Shown in pieces: positions 13,067-25,651 of a DNA stretch of 64,000 nt (the first letter of the stretch is position 1; every line of letters starts with the position of its first letter). This DNA comes from Raphanus sativus (taxonomy: Eukaryota > Streptophyta > Magnoliopsida > Brassicales > Brassicaceae). The notes below the pieces were generated by a model. That model saw nothing but the letters and a program-made list of their open reading frames with translations, had not been told where the DNA came from and did no database searches. The stretch lies in the NCBI RefSeq assembly GCF_000801105.2, contig NC_079518.1, positions 17,340,800-17,404,799 on the forward strand, given 5' to 3'. A program made the translations under genes and the position numbers.

Positions 13067-13458
13067 CAAAGAAAAAAATTGAAGTGAAAGCAAATATTTA
13101 TACGGCCACGGGTCAAACTATAGAAATAAACAAACAATGGCGTAAGATTTTTTTTTAACAAATTTATTTTAATTTCAAATATGTTTATATATTTTATTTA
13201 TTTATAAATTATTTTATTTTTTATTAATAATGCTAAGATTTTGGAATTGGAAAAAATTATGACCCAGCTCTATATTATTTTCATTAGGAATTATAAATTT
13301 ATATCAAAATATTTTTTAAAACTTTTAATTTTTATTATAACTACAAATGTTAATTTTCAATCTAAATTTATGTTTAAATATTACAAATATATCATTTATA
13401 AATAAAAAACTAAAAACATAAAATAAATACCCGCCCGGTTGGGCGGGTCAAGATCTAG
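11977..13458 (+). mobile_element. Non-autonomous Helitron with doubled 5' end, 1482 bp
   Basis: The element opens TCTATCTTATTAAAGTAG after an A (11976). It closes with the GC-rich hairpin CCCGCCCGGTTGGGCGGG, then CTAG ending at 13458, followed by a host T. The same 5' end recurs at 12528, so a shorter Helitron of 931 bp (12528-13458) is also delimited by valid termini. No Rep/helicase coding is present, so movement would depend on another element. Confidence 0.85.
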
Positions 13459-14820
13459 TTGTTGATTACATGTTGAGTTGTTTTCGTATTACCCTAAACA
13501 TACGTAATTAAAAAATAGGATGTAAAGTCTAATTAAATAAAGAAAACAACAAATGCACATGGGTAGGACAGGCTCGTTGTGTATTTTATACACAAGCATT
13601 ACAGTCTAGTATATGTATAATTAGATACATACATTCATATATAAAATGATTGCATGTTGGGGCAGCTGTGTTAGACACAAAGAGGTGAAAGCAAGTTGGC
13701 AATGAAAGTGGTACATACTCTTTCTTACCTGTACCCATTTCCTCCATTATTACTCTCTCTATGAAAAGATACCGAATCTTTTCTTTCTTCTTTTTTTTAA
13801 TATTTTCTTCGTCTGATCATGCTGTCTCAATCCATGTTTGTATATTCTCTCCGTTGAAATAACCAGCTTATGTATTTTCTACGATTTAATTTGTGTTTTT
13901 TCTACAGACGAGTGGTTTTGCAGTAAATGTATGTAATATATTCTAAAACAGTTTTTGAAGGTATTAGAAAGCAAAAAAAACAAGACAGGAGATGAACAAT
14001 GAGAGTGGGACGAGTCTTGTCGTTGTAAGTACAAAAGCTGCACATGCTTTTGAGTGTAAGGAAAATAAATTAAAAGAAGAAAGTTGAAACAAACGAACAA
14101 AACTTTGAGTGACTCTATTTAACTGATTGTGACACAAATGAATAATGGCTAATCGGATTTTATCTTTGTGGGCGCCGGAAAAAAAAGAATAAAACATAAA
14201 ACACAGTTTCTTTCTTCTCTTCTCCTCTCTCTCTCAAACTATGTTTTTGAGTGAGTTTTTTCTCAGTAAGAAATATAAGAACAGAAGCAAAGTGAATATG
14301 AATAAGCCAACATTTCTCATTTTATCAGTTCGAAGCAGAAGCAGCAGAAATAATAAAGTAAAGTTCTTGAAAACTTCATAATGAAATAAAGATTTACAGT
14401 ATCTCTCGTTTCTTAGGTTTGTTTACCTCAAGGAGAAAAGGACTCTTTTATTCCCCAATAACCAATCAAGAAATGTTTTAAGAAAAAGAAGAGTGAAACC
14501 TGCTGATAAATTACAACTCAAAATAAATTAAAAGACCTTTAGCTATAGTTTTTGTTCATGTGGGTGGGGGTGTGTGTGCTGAGAAGAAAACAATGAACAG
14601 AGAAACAAAAAAGAGACTGAGAAAGAAAAGGAACAAGAGAAATAATGAGAAAGAATTGTATTCACTGAAAAATCAAGATTGATAAGACCTTGATTTTCAG
14701 TTTCTTGTGTCAGATGTGTGTGTGTGTGTGTGTTTGAGGTTTTTGGTGTTGTTTAGAAGCTATGCACACATAAGTACATTTTCTTGGTACAAGGGTAATT
14801 TGAAAAACAGTGATTCTAAT
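13459..14820. other. Intergenic DNA and 3' flank of GTL1
   Basis: No gene is visible. The segment nearest 14820 is expected to contain the GTL1 3' UTR on the minus strand and includes a TG run at about 14716-14732. Two hydrophobic minus-strand frames near 13879-14197 overlap each other and have no recognisable features. Confidence 0.6.
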
Positions 14821-17181
14821 TTACTGAACCATTGTCAAGAAAGGTGACTCTGTGTGGCCATTACCTCCTCTTTTTTCAGGGCTCTGAAATGCAATCTCAT
14901 AAGCCGTGGATTTCTCATCCTCGTCTAGTTCTTCATCCATCTCCATCTCTTCTTCCTCTATTTCCATGTTATTATAGTTGTGAGACGCCTCAATCTTTTC
15001 ATATTCACCTATCATTGAATCTTCTTGGTGTTGTTTTTGTTGCATCAGCTCTCTCATCACAAGGTCTTCTGGCTTCAATTCCAACAAATCAAGATTTTTA
15101 GTTATTAAAGAAACAAAACCAGTTCACATTTTGAAAATGAATACCAAAGTTTGTACCTTCTCCGCTCCTTGTGGAGTTTCCTCTCTTGGTTCTTCTTCAT
15201 CACTTGAAGCTGAGCCGTGAGTTTGATGGACGTTAACATCCCCTTCTTGTGACGGCTTCATTGCAGAGACTGGACTCTGCTTTTGTATTATCGTTGATAA
15301 TTGGTCTTGAGGTAGACCAGAAGTGCTGGAACCGGCACCACTACCAAGTACTTTGTTGCTGTAAAGAAGATCAAGGCGGTGATAATAAGGACACGTCTTA
15401 GCATCTTGAGGACGTTTCTTGTTGCTTTCTTTAACTTTCTTATAATATTTGTTTATGTTTTCCCACTTCTCTTTGCATCTCTTTGCATTTCTATTGTATC
15501 CCATTCTCTTCATTGACGTTGAAATCTCTTCCCATAAAAGTCCTTTAGGGACATTATCTTGGTATCTTGGTTCCATTCCGCTTCTCAGGTTTATAAGAGC
15601 AAGAATCTCCTCCTTCGGCCAACGCGATGATGATGGTGACGACTGATCCGAGCTCATAATCATCTCTTGTTGTTGATGAGGAGGAGGAGGAGGTGGTGGA
15701 GGAAGAACTTGTTGTTGTGGAATCGCCATAATTGGTTGTAAATGAGGTGGTTCTACAGCTTGTGAAGGACGTTTAGCGGCAGGTGGCGGTTGTGATGATA
15801 AAGAAGGAGGTAACTGAATGGTATGGCCAGTAATTTTCTGGATCAGTGAGATGATTGCAGCGTCACGAGAAGCAGAAGCCGCTCGGTGTTGAGACATGAT
15901 CTCGTGCTCTCGAGCTAACCGAGACGTTTCTTGGCGTTTCCAAGCTTCTTCTCGAGCAAGACGTTCTTGTTCTCTCTTCTCAACCGCCTCGAGAAAGCTC
16001 CGTTGCATCGCCGCTTGTTTCTGCATCACCTGTCTCACCAAACCTTCGAATAGTTCCATCATCTTGCCGGGTCCAGTGCCGCCTCGGTTTTCACGTTTGC
16101 GTTTGTGGCTACTGGGACCCGCCAGATCCACGTCCATATTGTCTTCATCATCAGACTCCATTCCTGAAGCCGTCGATGAGCTGTGAGAAGAGAAGGTACC
16201 TCCGGGAAATGTGGGACCTACTGAAGGAAGAGGAGGAGGAGGTAATGGATTGGGAGTAAAGGAGACTGTGTGCGGTGGAAGCGGTTGGGACGGTGGCGTT
16301 TGCGTTAGAGAGAAAACGGGGAATTGGGAAGAAGGAGAAGGCTGCTGAGCTGGATTGGCGACGGAGAGAGGAGCTACGTCGAGAGAAGAGGGAGGGGGAG
16401 TAGTGTTGAGAGCTTCGAGCTGAGAGAAAAACTTGTATGTTTTACCTTCATGGCGACCACCACCGCGCGTTTCTTTAGTGCGTTTGTGATATTTCTGAAC
16501 GTTTTCGAACTTCTCTTTGCATTTCTTTGCACTGCGTTTGTAACCAAGCTCCAACAGCTTCCTGTCAGTGTGTCATTCAAACATCAAAACTCAGTTTCTG
16601 TTTGTTTTTGTCTTTTTTTAATTATGATTATTCATGTGTACTGTTGGATCGGAATATTATAGAAGAAAAATAAAAATTCTTGGGATTTACAAAATCGAAA
16701 GCGTCCCAGAAACTCATGAGCCACTTCTCTATAAACAAACAGTTATTTAATGTTCTTGGGGATTGTGAAGATGCTTGATCCCGAATATATTAATATTTGT
16801 ATAATAATAACAGAAAATAAAACAAAAAAGTAAGCGTTGGAAACACATGCAAATGGATCTCTAGCCATCTGAAGAAACACCATTGATGAAAATTTGAGAA
16901 TTCAATGAGAAAAACCTGGAAACGTGTTCCCAAAGAGGAGCTTTGAGAGTGGCGTCACGGAAAGTAGAGTCCATTTCAGATCGGATCCTAAGAAGTGCAA
17001 GTGTTTCTTCTCTTGGCCATCTATTTCCCGATGAAGACGATGAGCTTCCTCCTAATCCTCCACCGTCATCCACCGCTGCTGAGAATCCCATAAGCTCTTC
17101 CATATTCGCCGGAGGTCTTGAGCTGATCGGTGAAGCTTCCTCCACCACTTCATTACCACCACCACCACCTCCTTGCTCCAT
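14821..17181 (-). CDS. GTL1: Trihelix transcription factor GTL1 (GT-2-like 1)
   Basis: Three exons on the minus strand (17181-16916, 16561-15157, 15072-14821) join in frame to 640 residues; the exon junction inside the first DNA-binding domain restores SRKLLELGYK. The start is the ATG at 17181, giving MEQGGGGGG; an in-frame ATG five codons upstream fits the family less well. There are two trihelix (Myb/SANT-like) domains: RWPREETLALLRIRS to the YKRSAKKCKEKFENV region near the N-terminus, and RWPKEEILALINLRSGMEPR to KRCKEKWENINKYYKKVKE in the C-terminal half. Between them lie proline-rich stretches, a KRKR nuclear signal and a coiled-coil-like KREQERLAREEAWKRQE segment. An acidic tail ends in FLTMVQ. 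In Arabidopsis GTL1 binds GT elements and limits trichome and root-hair growth and stomatal density; I infer the same class of role. The frame is intact. Confidence 0.96.
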
Positions 17182-17809
17182 CTCTAGATTCACCAATCTT
17201 GCTTTGAACCCACCACTCTTGTATTCTATCTACGCACTCTCTTTCTCTCTCTTTAAGCTCACGGGTTCTTCATAAAACCATTGACGATGGAGGATTAGAA
17301 AGAAGCAGCGCCTTTAATTAGTGCAACTAGGTGTTAGAAAGGAGAGATGAGGATTACGAGGATGATGATGATGAAAGATAGAGAGAATGAAAGCAAAGAG
17401 AAGTTAATAAAGCTGAGAGCCTCTTCTAACTTTGCAGCAAATTATTGTTAAACCCACTTTTCTTCACCCTCTTTTTCTTTTCTTTTCTTTTTAATTTGAA
17501 AAAGGGTCCACATATTTTATTTATAATATTATATTTTTTATGTATAATAATAATATAACTTTGCCAAAGAAGGAGGGCTTTAAAAGTTAAATTTGGATCC
17601 GCGAACATCTCATTGCCAGTGATCTGTTTTTCATTTTATTTTAGGTTAAAACTGGGTAATATATAAATAACACAAAATCATGTGCCTCCCATGTTGTTGT
17701 CCTCTCCCACCACCATGTCTAAAGTGCCCACGTGGCATTATCTAATTGGTAGGGTATGTGACAATCAGATTTTCGGGAGGGGAAAGGAGAAAGTTGGAAT
17801 TTGCATAGT
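17182..17809 (-). promoter_or_regulatory. GTL1 5' leader and proximal promoter region
   Basis: This is the sequence immediately upstream of GTL1. It is rich in CT/GA tracts close to the gene. A palindromic G-box core CACGTG lies at 17729-17734 within CCACGTGGC, a form recognised by plant bZIP/bHLH factors. No transcription start can be fixed from sequence alone. Confidence 0.4.
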
Positions 17810-17922
17810 TTTACCCGATTTGAGCTGGACCAGCCTTGACATCTTTCCCCCACTCCATTTCCTCTCCAGTTCAACAGTCTCTCTCTTCTTTATAATTTTG
17901 ATTTTTGTTGTGTAATATAGTT
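17810..17922. repeat. 113-bp duplicated segment, copy 1
   Basis: This segment, starting TTTACCCGATTTGAGCTGG, matches 23548-23660 over 113 bp without gaps. I count three differences. It lies in the distal upstream region of GTL1. Confidence 0.93.
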
Positions 17923-18322
17923 ATAGAAACAGACCAACCAATACTGATATAATAAGAAATCAGACAAAACAATAGTGATGTAACAAAAAAAAATAAAACT
18001 GACCAAGTAATAGTAAATCTAATATGCCAATTGAACAATTTTTTTGAACAATATTATAATTCAAATTATCATAGTGCTTATCAATTAGTCCGAACTATTG
18101 CAGCTATATATGTTATTTTTTGGACTATATCCACAATTTTAGATTTATTTGATTTGAGTAAATCTAAAACTTGACAAAACCAATAGTTTGACAAATTTTA
18201 TGATAATGTATTTTTAAAAATATTTAATAAATGTAATGCAAACACTTTATAAAAAACCAAATGTAATGCAAATAAAACTTCCAAAATATAATAGTCTTAA
18301 AATGTTGAACTAATAAAAAATA

Positions 18323-18560
18323 CTCCTTCTGTTTTTATTTGTAGGTAGTTTTAGTTAAAAGTGTGAATATTAAGAAAACTTTTACTTTTGAAAAAATAGT
18401 ATTTAATACATAAATTCAACCAATAATAAATAGATATGAATTATTTAATTGGTCACACAATATGTAATAAATGTAAAAAGTGCTTTAGATTATTTAAACA
18501 TCTTACATTGTAAAACAAACATTTTTTGCTAAAATTACTTACATATCAAAACAGAGGGAG
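18323..18560. mobile_element. Stowaway-like MITE, 238 bp
   Basis: Ends CTCCTTCTGTTTT and, inverted, CTCCCTCTGTTTT, flanked by TA on both sides (18321-18322 and 18561-18562). The CTCCCTCCGTTTC-type tip, TA duplication and size fit Tc1/mariner-derived Stowaway MITEs. No coding capacity. Confidence 0.85.
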
Positions 18561-18569
18561 TATTATATA

Positions 18570-18760
18570 ACTGGGTCTGTTTTTCTTCTTTTTCAGCACT
18601 TCTATTGCTAAATAAGAATTAATGTGGGTTTTCTAAGAGGTTGATACTGTTTTTTTTATTTAGTGTATAAACTGGGTTGTGTTAATTTTTCTTCTTTCTC
18701 ACTTAAAGCTTTGTTTGCTAATAATTAATGTGGGTTTTCTAAGAGGTTGATGCTGTTTCT
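18570..18760. repeat. Imperfect tandem duplication of about 100 bp
   Basis: The phrase AATTAATGTGGGTTTTCTAA occurs at about 18618 and 18723. The surrounding 90-100 bp, including AACTGGGT and TTTTCTTCTTT, also repeats with changes. Confidence 0.75.
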
Positions 18761-19332
18761 TGTTTGTGTTTTCTTTACATTTATTTTACCAAAATAATGC
18801 TGTAAAAATGAGTTTTTATTTTGTTTTGGTAGTTACTAGATTCTTTGACATGAAAATACAATAATAAAGAGCGTACGACATTAGAAGAATCAGGTAAAAT
18901 ACTGGAAACAAGTACATTTGAAACACTAAAGTTGTGGTGAAGAAAGATAGGAGTGATGAAGTTTTGATGAGCATAGGAATTAAATAGCATCATATCTAAA
19001 TTTAGCTGCAAACTGAAGACGTCGATGCAGACACTGCCAGTGTCGACATTATACACTCTTAATAAATAGCCTCAACTTATAACTGTTTGTTACAACATTT
19101 CATTTTCATCACCAAATTACGCTGTGCACATATACACCGCAGGTTCTTAAGCTATCTAAAAAAGGAAAATACTTTACAGGAAAAGTTCGTGAATGTTAAG
19201 GAGAGCAATTAGGTAATACATTATTGAAGAAGATGCTAATAATAATATAGAAGATGATAGATAAATAATAAAAAGAGATGAAGAATAAGAAGGTATGAAG
19301 AGAGAAGGTGAGCGGTGGAAGTGGAGAACTTT

Positions 19333-20668
<1,336 letters not shown>

Positions 20669-20685
20669 AGCATTCTACGCAAATA

Positions 20686-21024
20686 GTGGAAGCACCGTAG
20701 CCTAGTGGTTATGGTTTAAAGGCTTCTACACCCAGGTCTGGGGTTCGAACCCCAGACTATGCAGTTTCTTGCAGATAAATTCAGGTTTCAAGTTCCGGAG
20801 AAAGCGGTTTATTGAACAATTATGCAGATTACGGAAGAAATGCTTACAAGAGATCTACAACATGGTGCAAGTTAATCTGGTCAGGCGTGGATCTTCATAG
20901 GACGGCTCAGGGGATGCAGTTAGGCATAGATCTCATAGGCAGGTAGTATTGTCGGTTGTCGAATCGTCTATGTAATATTTCTCATATCATAATTGTAATA
21001 TCATAATGAATCAGCGTAAAAAAA
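20686..21024 (+). mobile_element. tRNA-derived SINE, 339 bp, with 17-bp target duplication
   Basis: The 5' part resembles a tRNA, with an A-box-like TAGCCTAGTGGTTATGG and a B-box GGTTCGAACCC, the internal RNA polymerase III promoter. A tRNA-unrelated body follows and ends in a short A-rich tail. The element is flanked by a perfect direct repeat AGCATTCTACGCAAATA at 20669-20685 and 21025-21041. It is not a tRNA gene, because no cloverleaf continues 5' and 3' of the boxes. The perfect duplication indicates a fairly recent insertion. A related but more worn copy is at about 38835-39105. Confidence 0.93.
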
Positions 21025-21041
21025 AGCATTCTACGCAAATA

Positions 21042-22690
21042 ACAATTAAGGTCATGGGTCTTACCTATCAATAATGACTCAAGAATTAAAGTCAAACACA
21101 AAAATAACCTCACCTTTTAGTTTAATTTTATCAATACTATTTAGCCATGATTTTTTCATACTCTCTTAAGTTTTCTTTAAATATTTATAAAATTGCCACT
21201 ATAATTTTATTTTATTTTATTTTCAAAAATGACAAAAAACCAAGACACCCTTACATTTCTCCTTATTTACAAATATCCCGATATCATCAATTTTTCCAAC
21301 CATTATGAATAACCATTTTTGAACTCTTAAAGTTCAAAAAATTCAGATTTTATCTACTTCATTCTGCAACAACAAATATTCATTTCTTCTCATTTCTTTT
21401 AACTTTTATCTAAAATATTCTCATAATCACAAACAAAAGCTTAATATTTTCATGATTCTTCACAAAGAATCATCAAAACATCTTCTTTTTGATCATATTA
21501 AAAGTTTGGGCGGTGAAAAAGGTTGGAAACAAGCTTACACCATAAAAATGTAATCATTTTACATGGGTTTCATCTTTATTCATATCTGTGTCGTCGCGAT
21601 AGAAGACTATTTTATATGTGTACACTTATATATAGATGTACTATGCAGTTTTTTTGCAATTGACCAATTTTTTTTCTATAACTTAGAGGTCAATAGACAT
21701 CTATGTCTTTACCTATGAAATAAAAATGGTAGACTTAGGAAAAATTCTACATAAGAGAGGTTATTTTTGCAATTAATCAAACTTTTGAATTTTCATAGTA
21801 AATTTCATCAGAAGTCGATCTGCATCAAGCAGACTGCGCAGAAGTGTGCAAAAGATCAGTTTTGCATCTGTCCAAAACTTTGACTTTTTGGATATGTTAG
21901 TTTTGTGTTTGACTAAAATGTCAAAATATTTTACAAAAACTAATTAAAGTGTAGATTTCATATTCAATCTACTAATCTTAGACAAAAAATGTAGACTACA
22001 AATAAAGTCTAATATTTTATTTTAGTCAAACACAAAACTAACATATCGGATGTGAGAGTAGACTTCTGATGAAGTCTACACATTCGTAAATATACATTTA
22101 AATCTATTTGAATAAATATATACTTGGTAAATTTCAGAACTAACCTCTTTAGAAAAAATAAAATTATATACTGAAAAGAACTGTATTCTTATAAAATCAT
22201 AAATTTTTCCAAATACTAAAAATAACCTGAAAATTTTGCAATTGCAAAAAGTAACCTAAAGAGTATACGTATACGATAATCTACATACGTAGACTGAAAA
22301 GTATGTCTACTATTTTGTAGACTTCATAAAGAGTCTACGTAGAAAATTCTATTAAAAGTGAATTTGTATATTATTCATTAAGATTTTTCAGGATTTCATT
22401 GTTTCAAAGTGTTTGATAGTGAATCCTAATGGTCTTGAATGAATTTCAAAATTTAATATGTTATAATTCTGGAACTATCAAATTTTTGGTTTGACTGTTG
22501 TAAACTAATAATATAGAATGCAGCTGGAGTCTATGTTATTTTTTTTTATTAAAAGTGCATTTTTGTATTATTAATCTTGTTTGTTTTATAGTGTGTTAAT
22601 GAATCTTAATGGTCTTGAATGAATTTCAAAAGTTAATTTGTGATAATTATGGAACTAACAGATTTCTTGTTTGATTAGGTTGTTAACTAA
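21042..22690. other. Intergenic DNA with GTAGACTTC-type repeats
   Basis: Contains many copies of AGTCTAC or GTAGACT in both orientations between about 21660 and 22350, and a perfect 28-bp inverted repeat described separately. No gene was recognised. Confidence 0.6.
21892..22046. repeat. Perfect 28-bp inverted repeat (foldback)
   Basis: ATATGTTAGTTTTGTGTTTG and the next 8 bases at 21892-21919 are repeated as the reverse complement at 22019-22046. The 99-bp spacer could form the loop of a hairpin. Confidence 0.88.
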
Positions 22691-22692
22691 TA

Positions 22693-22931
22693 CTCCCTCC
22701 GTTTCATATTACATGTCGTTCTAACCTTATGCACACAGATTAAGAAAACATTTAATTTTACATATTTCCAAAATAAAAATACTATTACCAATACACATAA
22801 ACATGTATCAACCAATAGAAAAATAGAAAAGAGAATATTGTCAATAAATTTTGCATTGAAAACCGAAAACGACACTTATTTTGAAACAAAAAATTTCCTC
22901 TAGAACGACATATAATTTGAAACGGAGGGAG
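22693..22931. mobile_element. Stowaway-like MITE, 239 bp
   Basis: Terminal inverted repeats CTCCCTCCGTTTCA at both ends, flanked by TA (22691-22692 and 22932-22933). The tips match over 14 bases, better preserved than in the MITE at 18323. Confidence 0.92.
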
Positions 22932-22933
22932 TA

Positions 22934-23547
22934 AGTTTAAACTTACTTAGAAGTCCGCTTCTATATTTTTATTGTTCGATACACTTGACACATATTGAAA
23001 AGTTTTTTGTGATTAGTTTTACTCTCAAAATTTCTTGGAAAGTTCTATAGATTTTTTTTTCTCACATGTGTGTTAGTTATTGTTTTAGCTTATGGTAGAT
23101 TTGTTTTTTTCTTGATTAGAGTATCTTTTGAAAGAATTGATAGCTAACAGAAATTAAAAATATCATAAAAGTGTAATACAAAAAATGTATACAATGTTTA
23201 TAGATTACGAATCTAAATAATTATTTACAAATGAATATTTTATAATGATAAACTATTACAAATCAACTTATTAAAAATTTCTACAGTTTGTTTTATTATC
23301 ATAATCTTGATGGCTCAAGTAGGGGTTGGTAAGAAACCCGAATCCGAAGAACCGAGCCAAACCTGATCCGAAAATAGCATAAAACCCAAACATAAATTGG
23401 TCAAATATCCGAACAGGTTCAAATTTTTGGTATTTAGAGAATCAAAACCGAACCTGACAAAGCTGCCGCCCGTGACCTTCTTGTCGCCCAAGTAAAGCGT
23501 CAAAGGAGACCTCCCATGTCAATTCGGTAGCAAAACCGATCCAAAAT
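22934..23547. other. Intergenic DNA, nothing recognised
   Basis: Includes a stretch near 23320-23460 (GAAACCCGAATCCGAAGAAC) of the crucifer CCGAACC-type dispersed repeat. No gene is visible. Confidence 0.55.
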
Positions 23548-23660
23548 TTTACCCGATTTGAGCTGGAACAGCCTTGACATCTTTCCCCCACTCCATTTCC
23601 TCTCCAGTTCAACAGTCTCTCTCTTCTTTATAATTTTGATTTTTGTTGTATAGTATAGTT
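23548..23660. repeat. 113-bp duplicated segment, copy 2
   Basis: Near-identical to 17810-17922. Its right end is exactly where the satellite array begins. Confidence 0.93.
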
Positions 23661-24799
23661 CAAGTATTAGTCATACATATTTGTTAATAAATTTGATTTC
23701 AATAAATTTGAATTCTCTACTAAGTTTAAGATATAAATACTTGAACTCAAAATGAAATCTCAGGATTGTAAACATTAATTAAAACCAACAAAATAGAATT
23801 AAAATAGTGTTATTTATTTTATGATTTACAAAATTTAGTTCAAATCAAGAATTTGTCAAAAGTCACGTATTAGTCATCCATATTTGTTAACAAATTTGAT
23901 TTCAATAAATTTGAATTGACTACTAGTTCCAAAATGTAAATACTCAAATACAAAATAAAATCTCCGGATTGTAAATTTTAATTAAAACCAACATAGCAGA
24001 TTTTAAAATGATGTTATTTGTTTTAAGATATAAATTTTTTTAACTCAAATCAAGAATTATTCATAAATAAAGTATTAGTCATACATATTTGTTAATAAGT
24101 TTGATTTCAATAGATTTGAATTGACTATTAAGTTTAAAATATAAATACTCAAATGTGAAATAAAATCTCTGCATTGTAAACAATAATTTTTTTGTCGTTA
24201 ACTAAAACCAACATATAATATATTTGAAAAGTGTTACCTTTTAACGATTTACAAAATTTAATTTAACTCAAGAATTAATCATAATCAAGTATTAGTCAGA
24301 GAGATATGTAAATAAATTTGATTTCAATAGATTTGAATTGACTACTAAGTTTAAAACATAAATTCTTAAATTCAAGATAAAATCTCTGGATTGAAAACTT
24401 TAATTAAAAATAACATAATAGATTTGAAAATTGTGTTATGTGCTTTCGGTTTTACAAGAACTAATTCAAATCAATAATTAGTCATAAATAAAGTATTATT
24501 CGTAGGGATTTGTTAATAATTTTGATTTCAGTAGATTTGAATTGACTGCTAATTTTAAATTTAAATACTCAATTTTGTAATAAAATATCCAGATTGTAAA
24601 CATTATTTAAAACAACCATAATAGATTTGGTGGTGTTATTTGGTTTACAATTTTTTTTTTAATTTAAATTATGAATTAGTGAAAAATCAAGTATTAGTCA
24701 TACGGATTTGTTAGTAAATTTTATTTCAATACATTTGAAATCACTACTAAGTTTAAATATAAATACTCAAATTCGAAATAAAATATCCGAATTGTAAAC

Positions 24800-25651
24800 T
24801 GATGAACCTAAACCGGGAAGGATCACTTTAGCTGGGTGTTGGATATGATCCGAGAAGACAATGGCACTTCTGGAATTGAGATGGATTGAAGGGATCGTCA
24901 AGAGATGTGGAATGCTCCTGATATACCCACGATCTAAGGCTAACCACCTAAGAACGAATGTAATGCGTTGGCTAACCACCAAACAACACACAAAAATGAT
25001 TGGCTGACCACCAAATTAACTAGCCGGTCACACCGATGAACTAGCTAAGAACTCTCTCTCTCTCACTCAGAGAAAAGAAACGAAAAATAAACTCCAAAAT
25101 GATCTTCTTTTATTCATGAAAGGGATTACATATTTATAGTAGAATGAGTCAAAGAAAGACTTAAATAATTGTGGAAAACTAGAAGCTTAGAAAACACAAA
25201 CAAAGACTAAGATTAAAGTCTTTGTAGAACCGAGAAGTTGATTTTGACTAGTTTTCGAAGAAATCAATGCAGGCCACGACTTTAACTCATTTTGTTGATA
25301 TTTGATGCAAATGGGCAGGAGACCATCAGAAAAAGTCTGGTCGAATTTGGTGTAAAACGGACCCAAATTGAATTTGTTATGAATTTTCTGTGGACTGAAA
25401 AAGGCACATTTCACCCAGCAGCTAAACCAGTTCTTTTTTCAGTGTCACTTAGCTCATCCAGGTCAAAGTTAGTGTCACTTAACTCATCCAGCTCCATAGT
25501 AGTGTCACTTATCTCACTCAGCTCATCCAGTTCCAAAGTAGTGCCACGGTCTGATGGAAAAATCTCGGTTGGATCAAGCTGGTCGACATGATCAGCTTCT
25601 TGGGCCGGGTCTATATCCCGGGCAGGTCGGTGCTCGATCCACGGCACATCA
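24800..25651 (-). mobile_element. Solo LTR, 852 bp, with 5-bp target duplication
   Basis: The sequence begins TGATGAACC and ends GGCACATCA (TG...CA, 5-bp inverted tips TGATG/CATCA). It is flanked by TAAAC at 24795-24799 and 25652-25656. Removing it and one TAAAC restores the satellite monomer GATTGTAAAC...TAAAACCAACATAATAG and a 203-bp spacing between monomer anchors (24689 to 25749). On the minus strand a TATA-like CTATAAATATG followed by AATAAA suggests minus orientation. No internal retrotransposon sequence remains, as expected after LTR-LTR recombination. Confidence 0.9.

Noticed and set aside
20686..20765. Possible tRNA gene
   Set aside because: A-box and B-box are present but belong to a SINE head: the body continues for 260 bp, ends in an A tail and is bracketed by a 17-bp target duplication.
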